From NCBI GenBank assembly GCA_016763095.1, contig JAESUK010000184.1, forward strand, positions 1 to 9,185: a stretch of DNA of 9,185 nucleotides, read 5' to 3'. Below the pieces are notes generated by a model. That model was not told the origin of the DNA, ran no database searches, and worked only from the letters and a program-made list of their open reading frames with translations. The position numbers and the translations under genes are program-made. Positions 1-6,559 of this stretch are shown here, in pieces (the first letter of the stretch is position 1; each line of letters starts with the position of its first letter). Source of the DNA: Alphaproteobacteria bacterium (GTDB lineage: Bacteria; Pseudomonadota; Alphaproteobacteria; Micavibrionales; Micavibrionaceae).

Positions 1-122
1 CCACACAAATTAAAGCTTATTTTGACAGGGTTTGCTGAATGCGCCCAAGCTGCACCAATTGCTGTCGCGCCGTCTTCTTTTGCTAAGTAAGCTTGAGCCG
101 TTGTGTATAATTTAATAAGCAT
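1..122 (-). CDS. Flp-pilin-like protein, N-terminal fragment (cut by window edge)
   Basis: Forty codons are visible from an ATG at 122. A strong ribosome binding site (TAAGGAGAA, 128-136) lies just upstream. The first 22 residues (MLIKLYTTAQAYLAKEDGATAI) resemble the leader of Flp/Fap-type IVb pilins, where a short basic leader ends in a Gly cleaved by the TadV/CpaA prepilin peptidase, followed by an Ala-Thr-Ala-Ile stretch. In that family Glu-Tyr and a long hydrophobic helix should follow. Here the sequence reads Gly-Ala-Ala-Trp-Ala-His-Ser-Ala-Asn-Pro, which is neither Glu-Tyr nor strongly hydrophobic. Neither other leftward frame restores the motif. It could be a diverged or broken pilin, a different small protein, or a chimeric contig end. 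The start is secure; the family is a weak inference. Confidence 0.45.
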   Translation of the reverse strand, partial: MLIKLYTTAQAYLAKEDGATAIGAAWAHSANPVKISFNLC

Positions 123-204
123 ATTTGTTCTCCTTAAAGATTATTTATTCGATTTTTGTAAGAGCGTTCCTAACCACTACCTATTCAGGATACGTCATAA
201 GAGT

Positions 205-219
205 CTAACGAATCGTTAA
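205..219 (-). promoter_or_regulatory. Palindrome containing a CtrA-like half-site pair
   Basis: The sequence TAACGAATCGTTA (206-218) is an inverted repeat with 6-base arms around one central base. On the leftward strand the same stretch reads TTAA-CGATTCG-TTAG. That is one base from the TTAA-N7-TTAA recognition pattern of the alphaproteobacterial cell-cycle regulator CtrA. It sits 83 bases upstream of the pilin-like start codon. CtrA control of pilin genes is known in Caulobacter. Applying it here is inference from a short motif in an AT-rich region, and the palindrome may serve another regulator. Confidence 0.25.
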
Positions 220-222
220 AAG

Positions 223-240
223 AAGATAAAGCTTTATCTT
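223..240 (-). terminator. Perfect 18-base palindrome, possible terminator
   Basis: AAGATAAAGCTTTATCTT is a perfect palindrome that as RNA would form a 7-base stem with an AGCT loop. It lies about 75 bases beyond the stop codon of the membrane-protein gene and before the pilin-like gene. On the leftward strand it is followed by CTTTTAA, a poor U-run. On the rightward strand it is followed by TTTATTTTC. It may end the leftward transcript, but the stem is AT-rich and weak. A protein-binding palindrome is equally possible. Confidence 0.35.
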
Positions 241-313
241 TTTATTTTCATAATTATTTCATACGCTTATAAAGAAATTTCTATATATATTTATCTAAAA
301 TTTTAACGGCTTT

Positions 314-775
314 CTACTTATCGTCTTTCTTCGGGAGCAAGAAGCCATTCACATCTAGACGATAGACACCAGTCACCTCAACACCCCAGCGTTCAACCAT
401 CTCTTCTTTTTGCTTACGAATAGAGCTGAGCTTTGACTTTCCACTTTGAACCATAACAACAGCAACTGCCATGGATACACCCCACTCTACAATATAGCCA
501 GCAATAGCACCCGCATACATTATACTTATGCTTGTTGGAGATATTATCTCCCATGCAGTCACCAAGCTATGATCTGAAGACACAAGCTCTAGCCAGTAAT
601 AAAAACAGGCTGAGAAATTCAGACACCCAACTGTCATTGCCTTCAATTGTTGTTTCGTCTTATCAATAAAGTACGCCGCAATTGACGGCATCATCCCAAC
701 GAAAAGAAGTAATGTTGTTGGCATCACGGCAACAGCAACAACAGCGATGAGGATAGTTGTTATAATTTTTTTCAT
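314..775 (-). CDS. Small multi-pass inner-membrane protein, function unknown (153 aa)
   Basis: The chosen start (ATG at 775) gives a Met-Lys-Lys N-terminus running straight into a hydrophobic segment. The frame is open to an upstream ATG at 820, but that would add a polar stretch inside the preceding gene. GGAGGA at 794-789 is the likely ribosome binding site; its 13-base spacing is long. Hydrophobic segments lie at about residues 4-36 (long, possibly two passes broken by Pro19/Pro30), 45-64 and 80-109. A basic tail with an RKQKEEMVERWGVEV stretch (120-134) then ends in charged residues. The layout recalls an uncharacterised alphaproteobacterial family with a Pro-Ser/Thr-Ile-Ala...Asp-Lys/Arg-Thr turn after the first helix; that is memory, not a search result. 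It lies 10 bases after the stop of the kinase-like gene, so the two are almost certainly co-transcribed and translationally coupled. Confidence 0.8.
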   Translation of the reverse strand: MKKIITTILIAVVAVAVMPTTLLLFVGMMPSIAAYFIDKTKQQLKAMTVGCLNFSACFYYWLELVSSDHSLVTAWEIISPTSISIMYAGAIAGYIVEWGVSMAVAVVMVQSGKSKLSSIRKQKEEMVERWGVEVTGVYRLDVNGFLLPKKDDK

Positions 776-785
776 ACTACAGCCA

Positions 786-2900
786 TCATCCTCCGACCAA
801 CTTATCACCAAAGAACACAAATAATAAGATCATCACAATAACAAACGATGTCGTCGCGGAGACAATAGAAGCCACCTCTCGTCCTGCACCCTGCCCATAA
901 CGCTTATTATGCTGAATATTATAGTCCAATATTTTTTCCTGCCCTAAGAGACTTTGATAGGAACTCATGGCGAAAGCATAGGAATCTTGATCTTGTCTTA
1001 ACGCCGTCTCCTTTTCAAACAATGTTGCAATCGCAACAATATCGCCGGTGTTGGCAATTTTCTTTAACTGCCCCGCAACTTTTTTTCTTAGGTCGCGGTC
1101 ATGCAACCGGCTTAGAAGGGCCTTTGAAAGATTATCAACAATCCAATTTGATATACCTACAGCCTTGCCCATATTTGAGCGCAACTGAATAGTTGCTAGC
1201 ATTCTTAATGTTGCCAGGGCCTTCAAATGTTCCGTCTTAGAATTTATATCCATCAGATAAGCATCTATGAGTTGGCTATCTCTTACGGAAAGAAAGGATG
1301 AGGAGTGACGATCAATGATCTTGTCTGGCGCACGCCCGTCTATACACAGATCATTTAACGCGAGGAAGTAATCCTCTGGTGTCTTCAAATAATATCCATC
1401 AAAGGCAGGGCTTAAACACGGAGCTTCTTCGCACAAAATATAAACACACCGCTCTACCCCGTAGCCAAATCCTTGTTGCTTTAAACTCATCCTACAAGAT
1501 TCCATATCTGCCAAGATCACGGCTTCATCGACAGCGCCTCGCTCCTGATGCTCTATCCAAAAAGGAATGAGGCTGAGGTCCATCAGCTCTGCATAGGGCG
1601 ATAGATCTTCGCGTTTTGCCGCTGCTTCTCCAATACTCAGACCAATTCCATCTGGTAAAAACTTAACCTCTTTATAGAAAACCGCAGAGCCATTATTAAG
1701 CATGAGCGCTACTTGCGCAACCTTACGCTCCATAAAGCCAATCTTTTGTCCGTATTTATCAGCATCTGCAAAGGCAATTTGTAAATGCGCCTTTAGCGCG
1801 GGGTTTGCAACAGAGCGGTCTATCCATTTTGATAGTTCACCCCCCGTTATCAGCTGATGTGCATCTGCAATATTATTTTCAAAATCTAATGCTAAAATTT
1901 CAGGACGAACATATGTCTTTCCGCAGAAAGGCAGAGGACGATTTGCATTCAATCTTTTTATGCCCCCTTGCTTCGGTCCAATTCTGTGACCATCAACCCA
2001 CATAAGGACATCTTCCAATGTCCAGCGTTGTCCAGGGTCATCCTGAAGCATTCCACGCAATGCATTCAAGAAATAAACATCAATGCGATTATCTCCGACA
2101 ACCGCCTGATATGAGCTTTGTGTCATTTTAGATTCAAGAACTTCTCGTTCTGTCTGTCCATCACACGGATCTGTTTTTCTTAACAAAACAGAGAGCAACA
2201 CACCCAAGCTGTATATTTCATCCTCAAAAATACCGCGTCCCCGACCTATGGGGGAAACGTTTGCACGGTGAATAGGAAGATATAATGCGGGCATCGCATA
2301 AGAGAAAGGCACAGATAAGCACTCACCAATCAATGCTTCTGAAATAGCCTCACCATCACCAATTTCATCAACACCAAACGGTGCAAAAATATTTCCTGCA
2401 TGTAAAGACCCATGAAGAAGGTCTCCCGCCTTCAGGTCCTCAAGCATTTCGACCAAGCTAGGAAGGATCGTATTCTTCACAAGTTCTGGGCGCATATTTA
2501 ACGCAAGAGAGTCTCCTTCTTTCCACAAAGGTGCTCCATAAATATTTTCAAAAACAAAAATATATTTTTGCTCTGGCAATAAATTTTTTGTTTTCTTGGA
2601 AAGGTCCGACACACCCGAGGCGATAAGATCCGCCATATACTGACTACGTATTGATATATATTTTGCTGCGGCACTTGTTCTTGGAAACAAATCCTTATCA
2701 CAAAAAACTGCGAAGAAACTTTCTCCTCGTCGCCCTTGAGCGCGACACGCGCTCAGACTAGCAGGCGCCAAATGTGGCAACTGCTCAAACGGAAATATCT
2801 CAACCCCCCCTTTAAATATAAAGGAGGTTGATGAACCGCGTTCTTCTTCTTTTATTTCTTGATCTTGATTTTTATCTTGATCAGAGGCTTCTTCAGACAT
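786..2900 (-). CDS. Kinase-like (probable pseudokinase) tail-anchored protein (704 aa)
   Basis: Residues 1-25 are acidic and disordered. A protein-kinase-like fold seems to occupy about 30-305. HGSLHAGN (163-170) sits where the catalytic loop HRDLKPxN belongs, EDEIYSLGVLL (226-236) matches the conserved Asp-x-(Trp/Tyr)-Ser-x-Gly of subdomain IX, and DPGQRWT (288-294) matches the Arg of subdomain XI. No glycine-rich loop, clear ATP-binding Lys, catalytic Asp (it is Gly-Ser) or DFG is visible, so phosphotransfer is unlikely. Residues 306-670 are helical-looking, of unknown function, with several Cys at 469-520. A hydrophobic segment at about 677-697 followed by seven residues suggests a C-terminal membrane anchor with the bulk in the cytoplasm. 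The start has an AGGG ribosome binding site seven bases upstream. The membrane-protein gene follows after 10 bases; purA lies 83 bases upstream. A scaffold or regulatory role is inference. Confidence 0.8.
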   Translation of the reverse strand: MSEEASDQDKNQDQEIKEEERGSSTSFIFKGGVEIFPFEQLPHLAPASLSACRAQGRRGESFFAVFCDKDLFPRTSAAAKYISIRSQYMADLIASGVSDLSKKTKNLLPEQKYIFVFENIYGAPLWKEGDSLALNMRPELVKNTILPSLVEMLEDLKAGDLLHGSLHAGNIFAPFGVDEIGDGEAISEALIGECLSVPFSYAMPALYLPIHRANVSPIGRGRGIFEDEIYSLGVLLSVLLRKTDPCDGQTEREVLESKMTQSSYQAVVGDNRIDVYFLNALRGMLQDDPGQRWTLEDVLMWVDGHRIGPKQGGIKRLNANRPLPFCGKTYVRPEILALDFENNIADAHQLITGGELSKWIDRSVANPALKAHLQIAFADADKYGQKIGFMERKVAQVALMLNNGSAVFYKEVKFLPDGIGLSIGEAAAKREDLSPYAELMDLSLIPFWIEHQERGAVDEAVILADMESCRMSLKQQGFGYGVERCVYILCEEAPCLSPAFDGYYLKTPEDYFLALNDLCIDGRAPDKIIDRHSSSFLSVRDSQLIDAYLMDINSKTEHLKALATLRMLATIQLRSNMGKAVGISNWIVDNLSKALLSRLHDRDLRKKVAGQLKKIANTGDIVAIATLFEKETALRQDQDSYAFAMSSYQSLLGQEKILDYNIQHNKRYGQGAGREVASIVSATTSFVIVMILLFVFFGDKLVGG

Positions 2901-2923
2901 TAGGGAACCCTATCCGACATAGG
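2900..2923 (-). promoter_or_regulatory. Start-site hairpin and 6-codon upstream ORF before the pseudokinase gene
   Basis: CCTAT-CCGAC-ATAGG (2909-2923) can fold over the AGGG that serves as ribosome binding site for the pseudokinase gene. An ATG at 2920 opens a six-codon reading frame (Met-Ser-Asp-Arg-Val-Pro) whose TAA stop shares a base with the gene's ATG. Either could modulate initiation. Both are short enough to be chance. Confidence 0.2.
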
Positions 2924-2983
2924 AAAATATTATTTTTCTTATTCTATGACGAAATGAGTCAGATGTAAAACGGCTAAAACCAA

Positions 2984-4276
2984 TTAAGGCTGAAAGGGAT
3001 CAGTTACCAAGATTGTATCGTCCCGCTCAGGACTTGTTGAAAGCATCGCAACAGGGGCGCCAATAAGCTCTTCTACACGACGAACATACTTAATTGCTTG
3101 CGCAGGGAGATCTTTCCAACTTCTTGCTCCATAGGTCGTATCAGACCAGCCTTCTACTGTCTCATATATAGGCTCTACATTTTCCTGATCCGCTTGACCT
3201 GCTGGATAATAATCAATGACCTGACCATCTAGCTTATACCCGATACAGATTTTAATTTCATCCATACCGTCAAGGACATCAAGCTTTGTAAGTGCAATTC
3301 CATCAATTCCAGAAATTGTTATGGCTTGTTTTACCATGACAGCATCAAACCAACCACAACGACGCTTACGCCCAGTTGTTGTGCCGAACTCATGACCTTT
3401 TTCGCCCAAGTGCTGTCCTATTTCATTTTCTTGTTCTGTTGGGAAGGGTCCGGAGCCAACACGGGTTGTGTAAGCCTTTGTGATCCCGAGTACATATTGC
3501 ACTGATTTCGCACCCATACCTGAACCTGTCGCAGCTTGAGAAGCCACAATATTTGACGATGTCACAAAGGGGTATGTCCCATGATCAACATCCAACATAA
3601 TACCCTGCGCACCTTCAAATAGAATACGAGAGCCTTCTTTTTGCTTCTGATCCAGAACTCTCCATACAGGCTGTGCAAAGGACAAAATTTTATCAGACAC
3701 CTCTTCAAGCTTTTCATAAATACTCGCAGGAGATATTTCCTCTGCACCAAGCCCCTTTAACAGAGCATTATGATGATCCATCAAGCGTTCGAGCTTTGCC
3801 TTTAGGAGGGTTTTATCTTTCAAATCACAGATACGAATACCACGGCGCGCAATTTTATCCTCGTAACAAGGTCCAATTCCACGCTTGGTTGTTCCAATTT
3901 TTCCTTTACCACGCGCGGCTTCTAAGGCAACGTCCATCGCAGAGTGAACAGGCAATATAAGATGTGCATTATCCGCAATCATCAAGTTATCAGGAGATAC
4001 ATCCACGCCTTGAGATTGAATTGTTTTAATTTCTTGGAACAGTGCCCAAGGATCAACAACTACACCATTGCCAATTACGGACTGCTTATTCTTACGAACA
4101 ATGCCTGATGGCAACAAATGAAGCTTATAGACTTTTCCATCTATGACGAGCGTATGCCCTGCATTATGCCCGCCTTGAAAACGCACAACAACATCTGCGC
4201 GAGAAGACAACCAGTCAACAATCTTTCCTTTTCCCTCGTCACCCCATTGGGAGCCAACAACCGCTACATTCGCCAT
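2984..4276 (-). CDS. purA: Adenylosuccinate synthetase
   Basis: The enzyme joins IMP and aspartate using GTP to give adenylosuccinate, the first committed step from IMP to AMP, in the cytoplasm. At 430 residues it has the normal family length. The N-terminal GSQWGDEGKGK loop (8-18) carries catalytic Asp13. GGHNAGHT (35-42) supplies His41. A GTTTGRKRRCGW stretch contributes to the IMP/GTP site, and the Arg-rich C-terminal substrate loop is intact. The ATG at 4276 is preceded by AAAGGA with six bases of spacing. The gene lies 54 bases downstream of glmM in the same direction and may be partly co-transcribed with it, with its own promoter candidate in the gap. Nothing is truncated or unusual. 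Confidence 0.98.
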   Translation of the reverse strand: MANVAVVGSQWGDEGKGKIVDWLSSRADVVVRFQGGHNAGHTLVIDGKVYKLHLLPSGIVRKNKQSVIGNGVVVDPWALFQEIKTIQSQGVDVSPDNLMIADNAHLILPVHSAMDVALEAARGKGKIGTTKRGIGPCYEDKIARRGIRICDLKDKTLLKAKLERLMDHHNALLKGLGAEEISPASIYEKLEEVSDKILSFAQPVWRVLDQKQKEGSRILFEGAQGIMLDVDHGTYPFVTSSNIVASQAATGSGMGAKSVQYVLGITKAYTTRVGSGPFPTEQENEIGQHLGEKGHEFGTTTGRKRRCGWFDAVMVKQAITISGIDGIALTKLDVLDGMDEIKICIGYKLDGQVIDYYPAGQADQENVEPIYETVEGWSDTTYGARSWKDLPAQAIKYVRRVEELIGAPVAMLSTSPERDDTILVTDPFQP

Positions 4277-4285
4277 AATCTATCC

Positions 4286-4298
4286 TTTATTAAGTATA
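4286..4298 (-). promoter_or_regulatory. Candidate purA promoter (-10 box)
   Basis: In the 54-base gap after glmM, the leftward strand holds TATACT (4298-4293), a five-of-six match to the -10 consensus. It predicts a start near 4286, just ahead of the AAAGGA ribosome binding site (4288-4283 region). The expected -35 position (ACTCGA at 17-base spacing) is poor. purA may rely on read-through from glmM plus this weak promoter. Confidence 0.3.
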
Positions 4299-4330
4299 AT
4301 ATGATTTTATTTTTATCGAGTGACTTAGTC

Positions 4331-5701
4331 TTACGATGCTTTTGATAGTTTTTCTATCATTTCGCACACATCATTCACAACAGATTCCACAAACGCCTGA
4401 TCTTCACCTTCGGCCATCACGCGGATGACGGGTTCTGTCCCAGATAAACGCACAAGCATCCGCCCTGTGTTTGCCAGAGCTTTCTCTGCTTTTTCAATCT
4501 CTTGTAATATTTCTTTATTCTCAAGCGGTTTGAAACTCCCGTAATGAACATTTTTAAGAACCTGCGGAAGAGGCTTAAAGACAGAGAGTATTTCACTCGA
4601 TGGCTTATCTGAATCTTTTAAAATAGACAACACTTGAAGCGCCGCGAGTGTTCCATCCCCTGTTGTTCCAAAATCAGAGAGAACAAGATGACCAGATTGC
4701 TCCCCTCCAAGATTATAATCACCTTCACGCATAGCTTCCACCACATGACGATCGCCAACAGGTGTTCTTAATAATTTTATATTCTGCGTTTCCAGAAACT
4801 TTTCCAAACCAAGGTTCGACATGACCGTTGCAACCACAGTGTCTTTATTGAGCATATTCTCGTTCTTGCTCTGTACCGCAAGCAACGCCATAATCTGATC
4901 TCCATCAATGCGCGTGCCCTTCTCGTCAACCACAATCAAGCGATCCGCATCACCGTCCAAGGCAATTCCCACATCAAACCCATGATCAACCACCGCCGTT
5001 TGCAAACGTTGTGTCGCCGTTGCGCCATAGCCATCATTAATATTTCTGCCGTTTGGTTTATTCCCAATGGTAATTACGTCGGCTTCAAGCTCCCACAGAA
5101 TTTGAGGAGCAACTTTGTATGCCGCGCCGTTCGCACAATCCACCACGACTTTTAAACCTTCCAAGCTTTTTCCGCGCGGGAAGCTTCGCTTAATATATTC
5201 AATATAACGCCCAGTTGCATCCTCCAAGCGTTTTGCTTTACCTACCTGATCAGGCGGTGGTAGCTCTTTATCTGTAATCTCTTTATCTATCTGCGCCTCA
5301 ATTTCAACTTCGAGCTCATCAGAAAGTTTATAGCCATCTGCGCCAAAGAACTTTATTCCATTATCTTGGAACGGATTATGGGAGGCAGAAATCATAACGC
5401 CCATGTCTGCACGCAAAGAACGCGTTAGCATTGCAATACCTGGCGTTGGAATAGGACCGACAAGAATCACATCCAGCCCCATCGCCGTAAACCCTGCTGC
5501 CATCGCTTGCTCAAGCATGTAGCCAGACAACCGCGTGTCTTTTCCGATAACGACACGATTTTGGTGTTTTCCGTTCCGTTCGCTTTTAAGCACAATCGCC
5601 GCGGACATCGCCACTTTCAATGCCATGTCTGCTGTCATTGGAAAGCGATTAGCTGTTCCACGGATACCATCTGTTCCAAAATATTTTTTTGTCATTTTCA
5701 T
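4331..5701 (-). CDS. glmM: Phosphoglucosamine mutase
   Basis: It interconverts glucosamine-6-phosphate and glucosamine-1-phosphate on the route to UDP-GlcNAc for peptidoglycan and lipopolysaccharide, in the cytoplasm. All signature sites are present: YFGTDGIRG at the N-terminus (7-15), the phosphoserine loop ISASHNP with active Ser107, the metal-binding DGDADR (249-254), the sugar-specificity loop GGEQSGH (332-338), and the phosphate-binding RLSGTEPVIRVM (418-429). The length of 456 residues is normal for the family. Two starts are possible: ATG at 5701 (AAGG five bases upstream) or ATG at 5695 (eleven bases), giving MTKKYFGTDG as in many homologues. It lies 96 bases after the S24 repressor gene in the same direction. 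Three direct repeats lie in that gap. Confidence 0.98.
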   Translation of the reverse strand: MKMTKKYFGTDGIRGTANRFPMTADMALKVAMSAAIVLKSERNGKHQNRVVIGKDTRLSGYMLEQAMAAGFTAMGLDVILVGPIPTPGIAMLTRSLRADMGVMISASHNPFQDNGIKFFGADGYKLSDELEVEIEAQIDKEITDKELPPPDQVGKAKRLEDATGRYIEYIKRSFPRGKSLEGLKVVVDCANGAAYKVAPQILWELEADVITIGNKPNGRNINDGYGATATQRLQTAVVDHGFDVGIALDGDADRLIVVDEKGTRIDGDQIMALLAVQSKNENMLNKDTVVATVMSNLGLEKFLETQNIKLLRTPVGDRHVVEAMREGDYNLGGEQSGHLVLSDFGTTGDGTLAALQVLSILKDSDKPSSEILSVFKPLPQVLKNVHYGSFKPLENKEILQEIEKAEKALANTGRMLVRLSGTEPVIRVMAEGEDQAFVESVVNDVCEMIEKLSKAS

Positions 5702-5717
5702 CTAGACCTTATTCACT

Positions 5718-5745
5718 ACTGGTAGTTACTGGTGATCGTTACTGG
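5718..5745. repeat. Three short direct repeats (CCAGTA) upstream of glmM
   Basis: On the leftward strand CCAGTAAC, CCAGTAAC and CCAGTAG occur in tandem. Their CCAGT cores are at 5745-5741, 5732-5728 and 5722-5718, about 13 and 10 bases apart. An inverted copy (TACCAG) stands at 5753-5758. They occupy the glmM leader or promoter region between 17 and 57 bases before the start codon. Tandem half-sites at near-helical spacing can bind a regulator. No clear -35/-10 pair was seen here. Confidence 0.35.
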
Positions 5746-5785
5746 AACTTTGTACCAGAAACACCCCAAAAGGGAAAGAGACCCC

Positions 5786-5801
5786 TTGATTACACAATCA
5801 A
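5786..5801. repeat. Hairpin overlapping the S24 repressor stop codon
   Basis: TTGATT-ACAC-AATCAA is a perfect six-base stem with a four-base loop spanning the end of the repressor gene. A second short inverted repeat, AAGGG/CCCTT (5770-5774 and 5783-5787), adjoins it. Neither is followed by a good U-run on the leftward strand, so termination between repressor and glmM is at best partial. The hairpin may protect the 3' end. Confidence 0.3.
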
Positions 5802-6415
5802 ACCCACTCTATCTTTGCAATGATGCGCCCTATCACCGTATTGTCTTTTAACTCAAGAACCACAGGGTCATATCCCTTTTTCTTAGCCGTCAATTTAATT
5901 GATGGGGGATTACTTTGTGGAATATACTCACATTGCCGAATAATTTCTCCCATTCCATCAGAAATCAAAAAGACGCCTGGAGGAGAGGGTTTAATTGATG
6001 AGACATCGACCAGAACATACTCCCCCGTTTTAAAATCAGGACTCATGGCATCCTCTTCAATTTTAAACGTACGGATTTGCTTTGCCTTGGCAGAGGTTTT
6101 TTCACGCATCAAGTTTGCAGGAATAACCCAATCATTTTGTGAAGAAAATCCACTATCATGCATACCATCGTCTGTAATTTTTGTGCCTAAGGGTTTGATT
6201 ATATAAGCACCGCCAGAAACACCCAGCGCACTCTTTCCATCAGAGGGCATACCGAAAAACTTACGCATTAGAACATACTCTTTTGCCTTTATTTCCCGCC
6301 CTCCAGCAAGCACTTTACTGATCGCAGGTGCTTCAAGATTTAGCGCCCGCGCTAAATCAGCCTTTTTCTTTTCTGGGTGTAGTGCGAACTGAGCTTCAAG
6401 CCATTTTTTATCCAT
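5798..6415 (-). CDS. Helix-turn-helix repressor with inactive S24 (LexA/CI-type) peptidase domain (205 aa)
   Basis: Residues 17-50 form an N-terminal helix-turn-helix (KADLARALNLEAPAISKVLAG). Residues 95-205 match the C-terminal S24 domain of LexA and phage CI repressors, including the GEYVLVD strand (131-137). In active members the dyad Ser precedes Met in a Gly-Asp-Ser-Met-x-Pro motif; here the motif is Glu-Asp-Ala-Met-Ser-Pro, so Ala123 takes that place. The dyad Lys, normally after the Gly-x-x-x-(Val/Ile) strand, is Arg160 in GEIIRQC. Both catalytic residues are therefore replaced, and the domain probably serves dimerisation only. I recall similar DDAM/RQC forms in other alphaproteobacteria but cannot verify this. 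No ribosome binding site precedes the ATG; the promoter predicts a leaderless message. It is divergent from the small Xre gene across shared operators, suggesting autoregulation. Confidence 0.85.
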   Translation of the reverse strand: MDKKWLEAQFALHPEKKKADLARALNLEAPAISKVLAGGREIKAKEYVLMRKFFGMPSDGKSALGVSGGAYIIKPLGTKITDDGMHDSGFSSQNDWVIPANLMREKTSAKAKQIRTFKIEEDAMSPDFKTGEYVLVDVSSIKPSPPGVFLISDGMGEIIRQCEYIPQSNPPSIKLTAKKKGYDPVVLELKDNTVIGRIIAKIEWV

Positions 6416-6421
6416 TTTTGT

Positions 6422-6450
6422 ATTATAAATGTTGAAAATAGAAATAATAT
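6422..6450 (-). promoter_or_regulatory. Leaderless promoter of the S24 repressor gene
   Basis: On the leftward strand a perfect TATAAT (6427-6422) is followed by exactly six bases (ACAAAA) and then the ATG at 6415. The transcription start therefore falls on the A of the start codon. No Shine-Dalgarno sequence exists in the gap. The -35 position at 17-base spacing (6450-6445, ATATTA) is poor and lies inside the operator palindrome at 6439-6455. Repressor bound there would block its own promoter. Confidence 0.55.
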
Positions 6451-6459
6451 TTCTAATAT
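6432..6459 (+). promoter_or_regulatory. Candidate rightward promoter for the Xre gene
   Basis: TTGAAA (6432-6437) and TAATAT (6454-6459) are separated by 16 bases and point toward the Xre gene, predicting a start near 6466. The whole promoter overlaps the TAGAAAT palindromes, so it should compete with repressor binding. The -10 match is moderate. Confidence 0.4.
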
Positions 6460-6465
6460 AGAAAT
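6439..6465. promoter_or_regulatory. Overlapping operator palindromes (TAGAAAT half-sites)
   Basis: TAGAAATAATATTTCTA (6439-6455) is an inverted repeat with 8-base arms around one base. It overlaps ATTTCTA-ATA-TAGAAAT (6449-6465), with 7-base arms around three bases. A further half-site, TTTCTATA, stands at 6479-6486. The two rightward TAGAAAT half-sites are 20 bases apart, about two helical turns. The array covers both divergent promoters, as expected for operators read by one or both adjacent helix-turn-helix proteins. The region is AT-rich, but 17 bases of near-perfect dyad is well beyond background. Confidence 0.55.
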
Positions 6466-6485
6466 TAATTACTTTAACTTTCTAT

Positions 6486-6502
6486 AAAGGAAATATAAAA
6501 TA
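6486..6502 (+). promoter_or_regulatory. Ribosome binding site with possible ATA start for the Xre gene
   Basis: AAAGGA (6486-6491) is the only good ribosome binding site near the Xre gene. Eight bases later comes ATA (6500-6502), in frame with it. Between the in-frame stop TAA (6485-6487) and TTG at 6560 there is no ATG, GTG, TTG or CTG codon in this frame. ATA initiation is very rare, but the spacing is ideal. The extra 20 codons would supply the first helix of the DNA-binding domain. Confidence 0.35.
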
Positions 6503-6559
6503 AGAAAACGCCCCAGCAAGAATTTTGCGCATAATTTAAAAAGCGTAAGAACCAGCCTT

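Noticed and set aside
276..285. TATAGAAATT shared with the repressor operator region (6457-6466)
   Set aside because: A single 10-base match between two very AT-rich stretches is expected by chance; no full palindrome of the operator type accompanies it.
776..820. Longer start (ATG at 820) for the small membrane protein
   Set aside because: It would add 15 polar residues ahead of a clear Lys-Lys-hydrophobic N-terminus and overlap the pseudokinase coding region by 35 bases.
3673..3960. 95-codon rightward ORF inside purA
   Set aside because: It is antisense to conserved purA sequence with no independent support.
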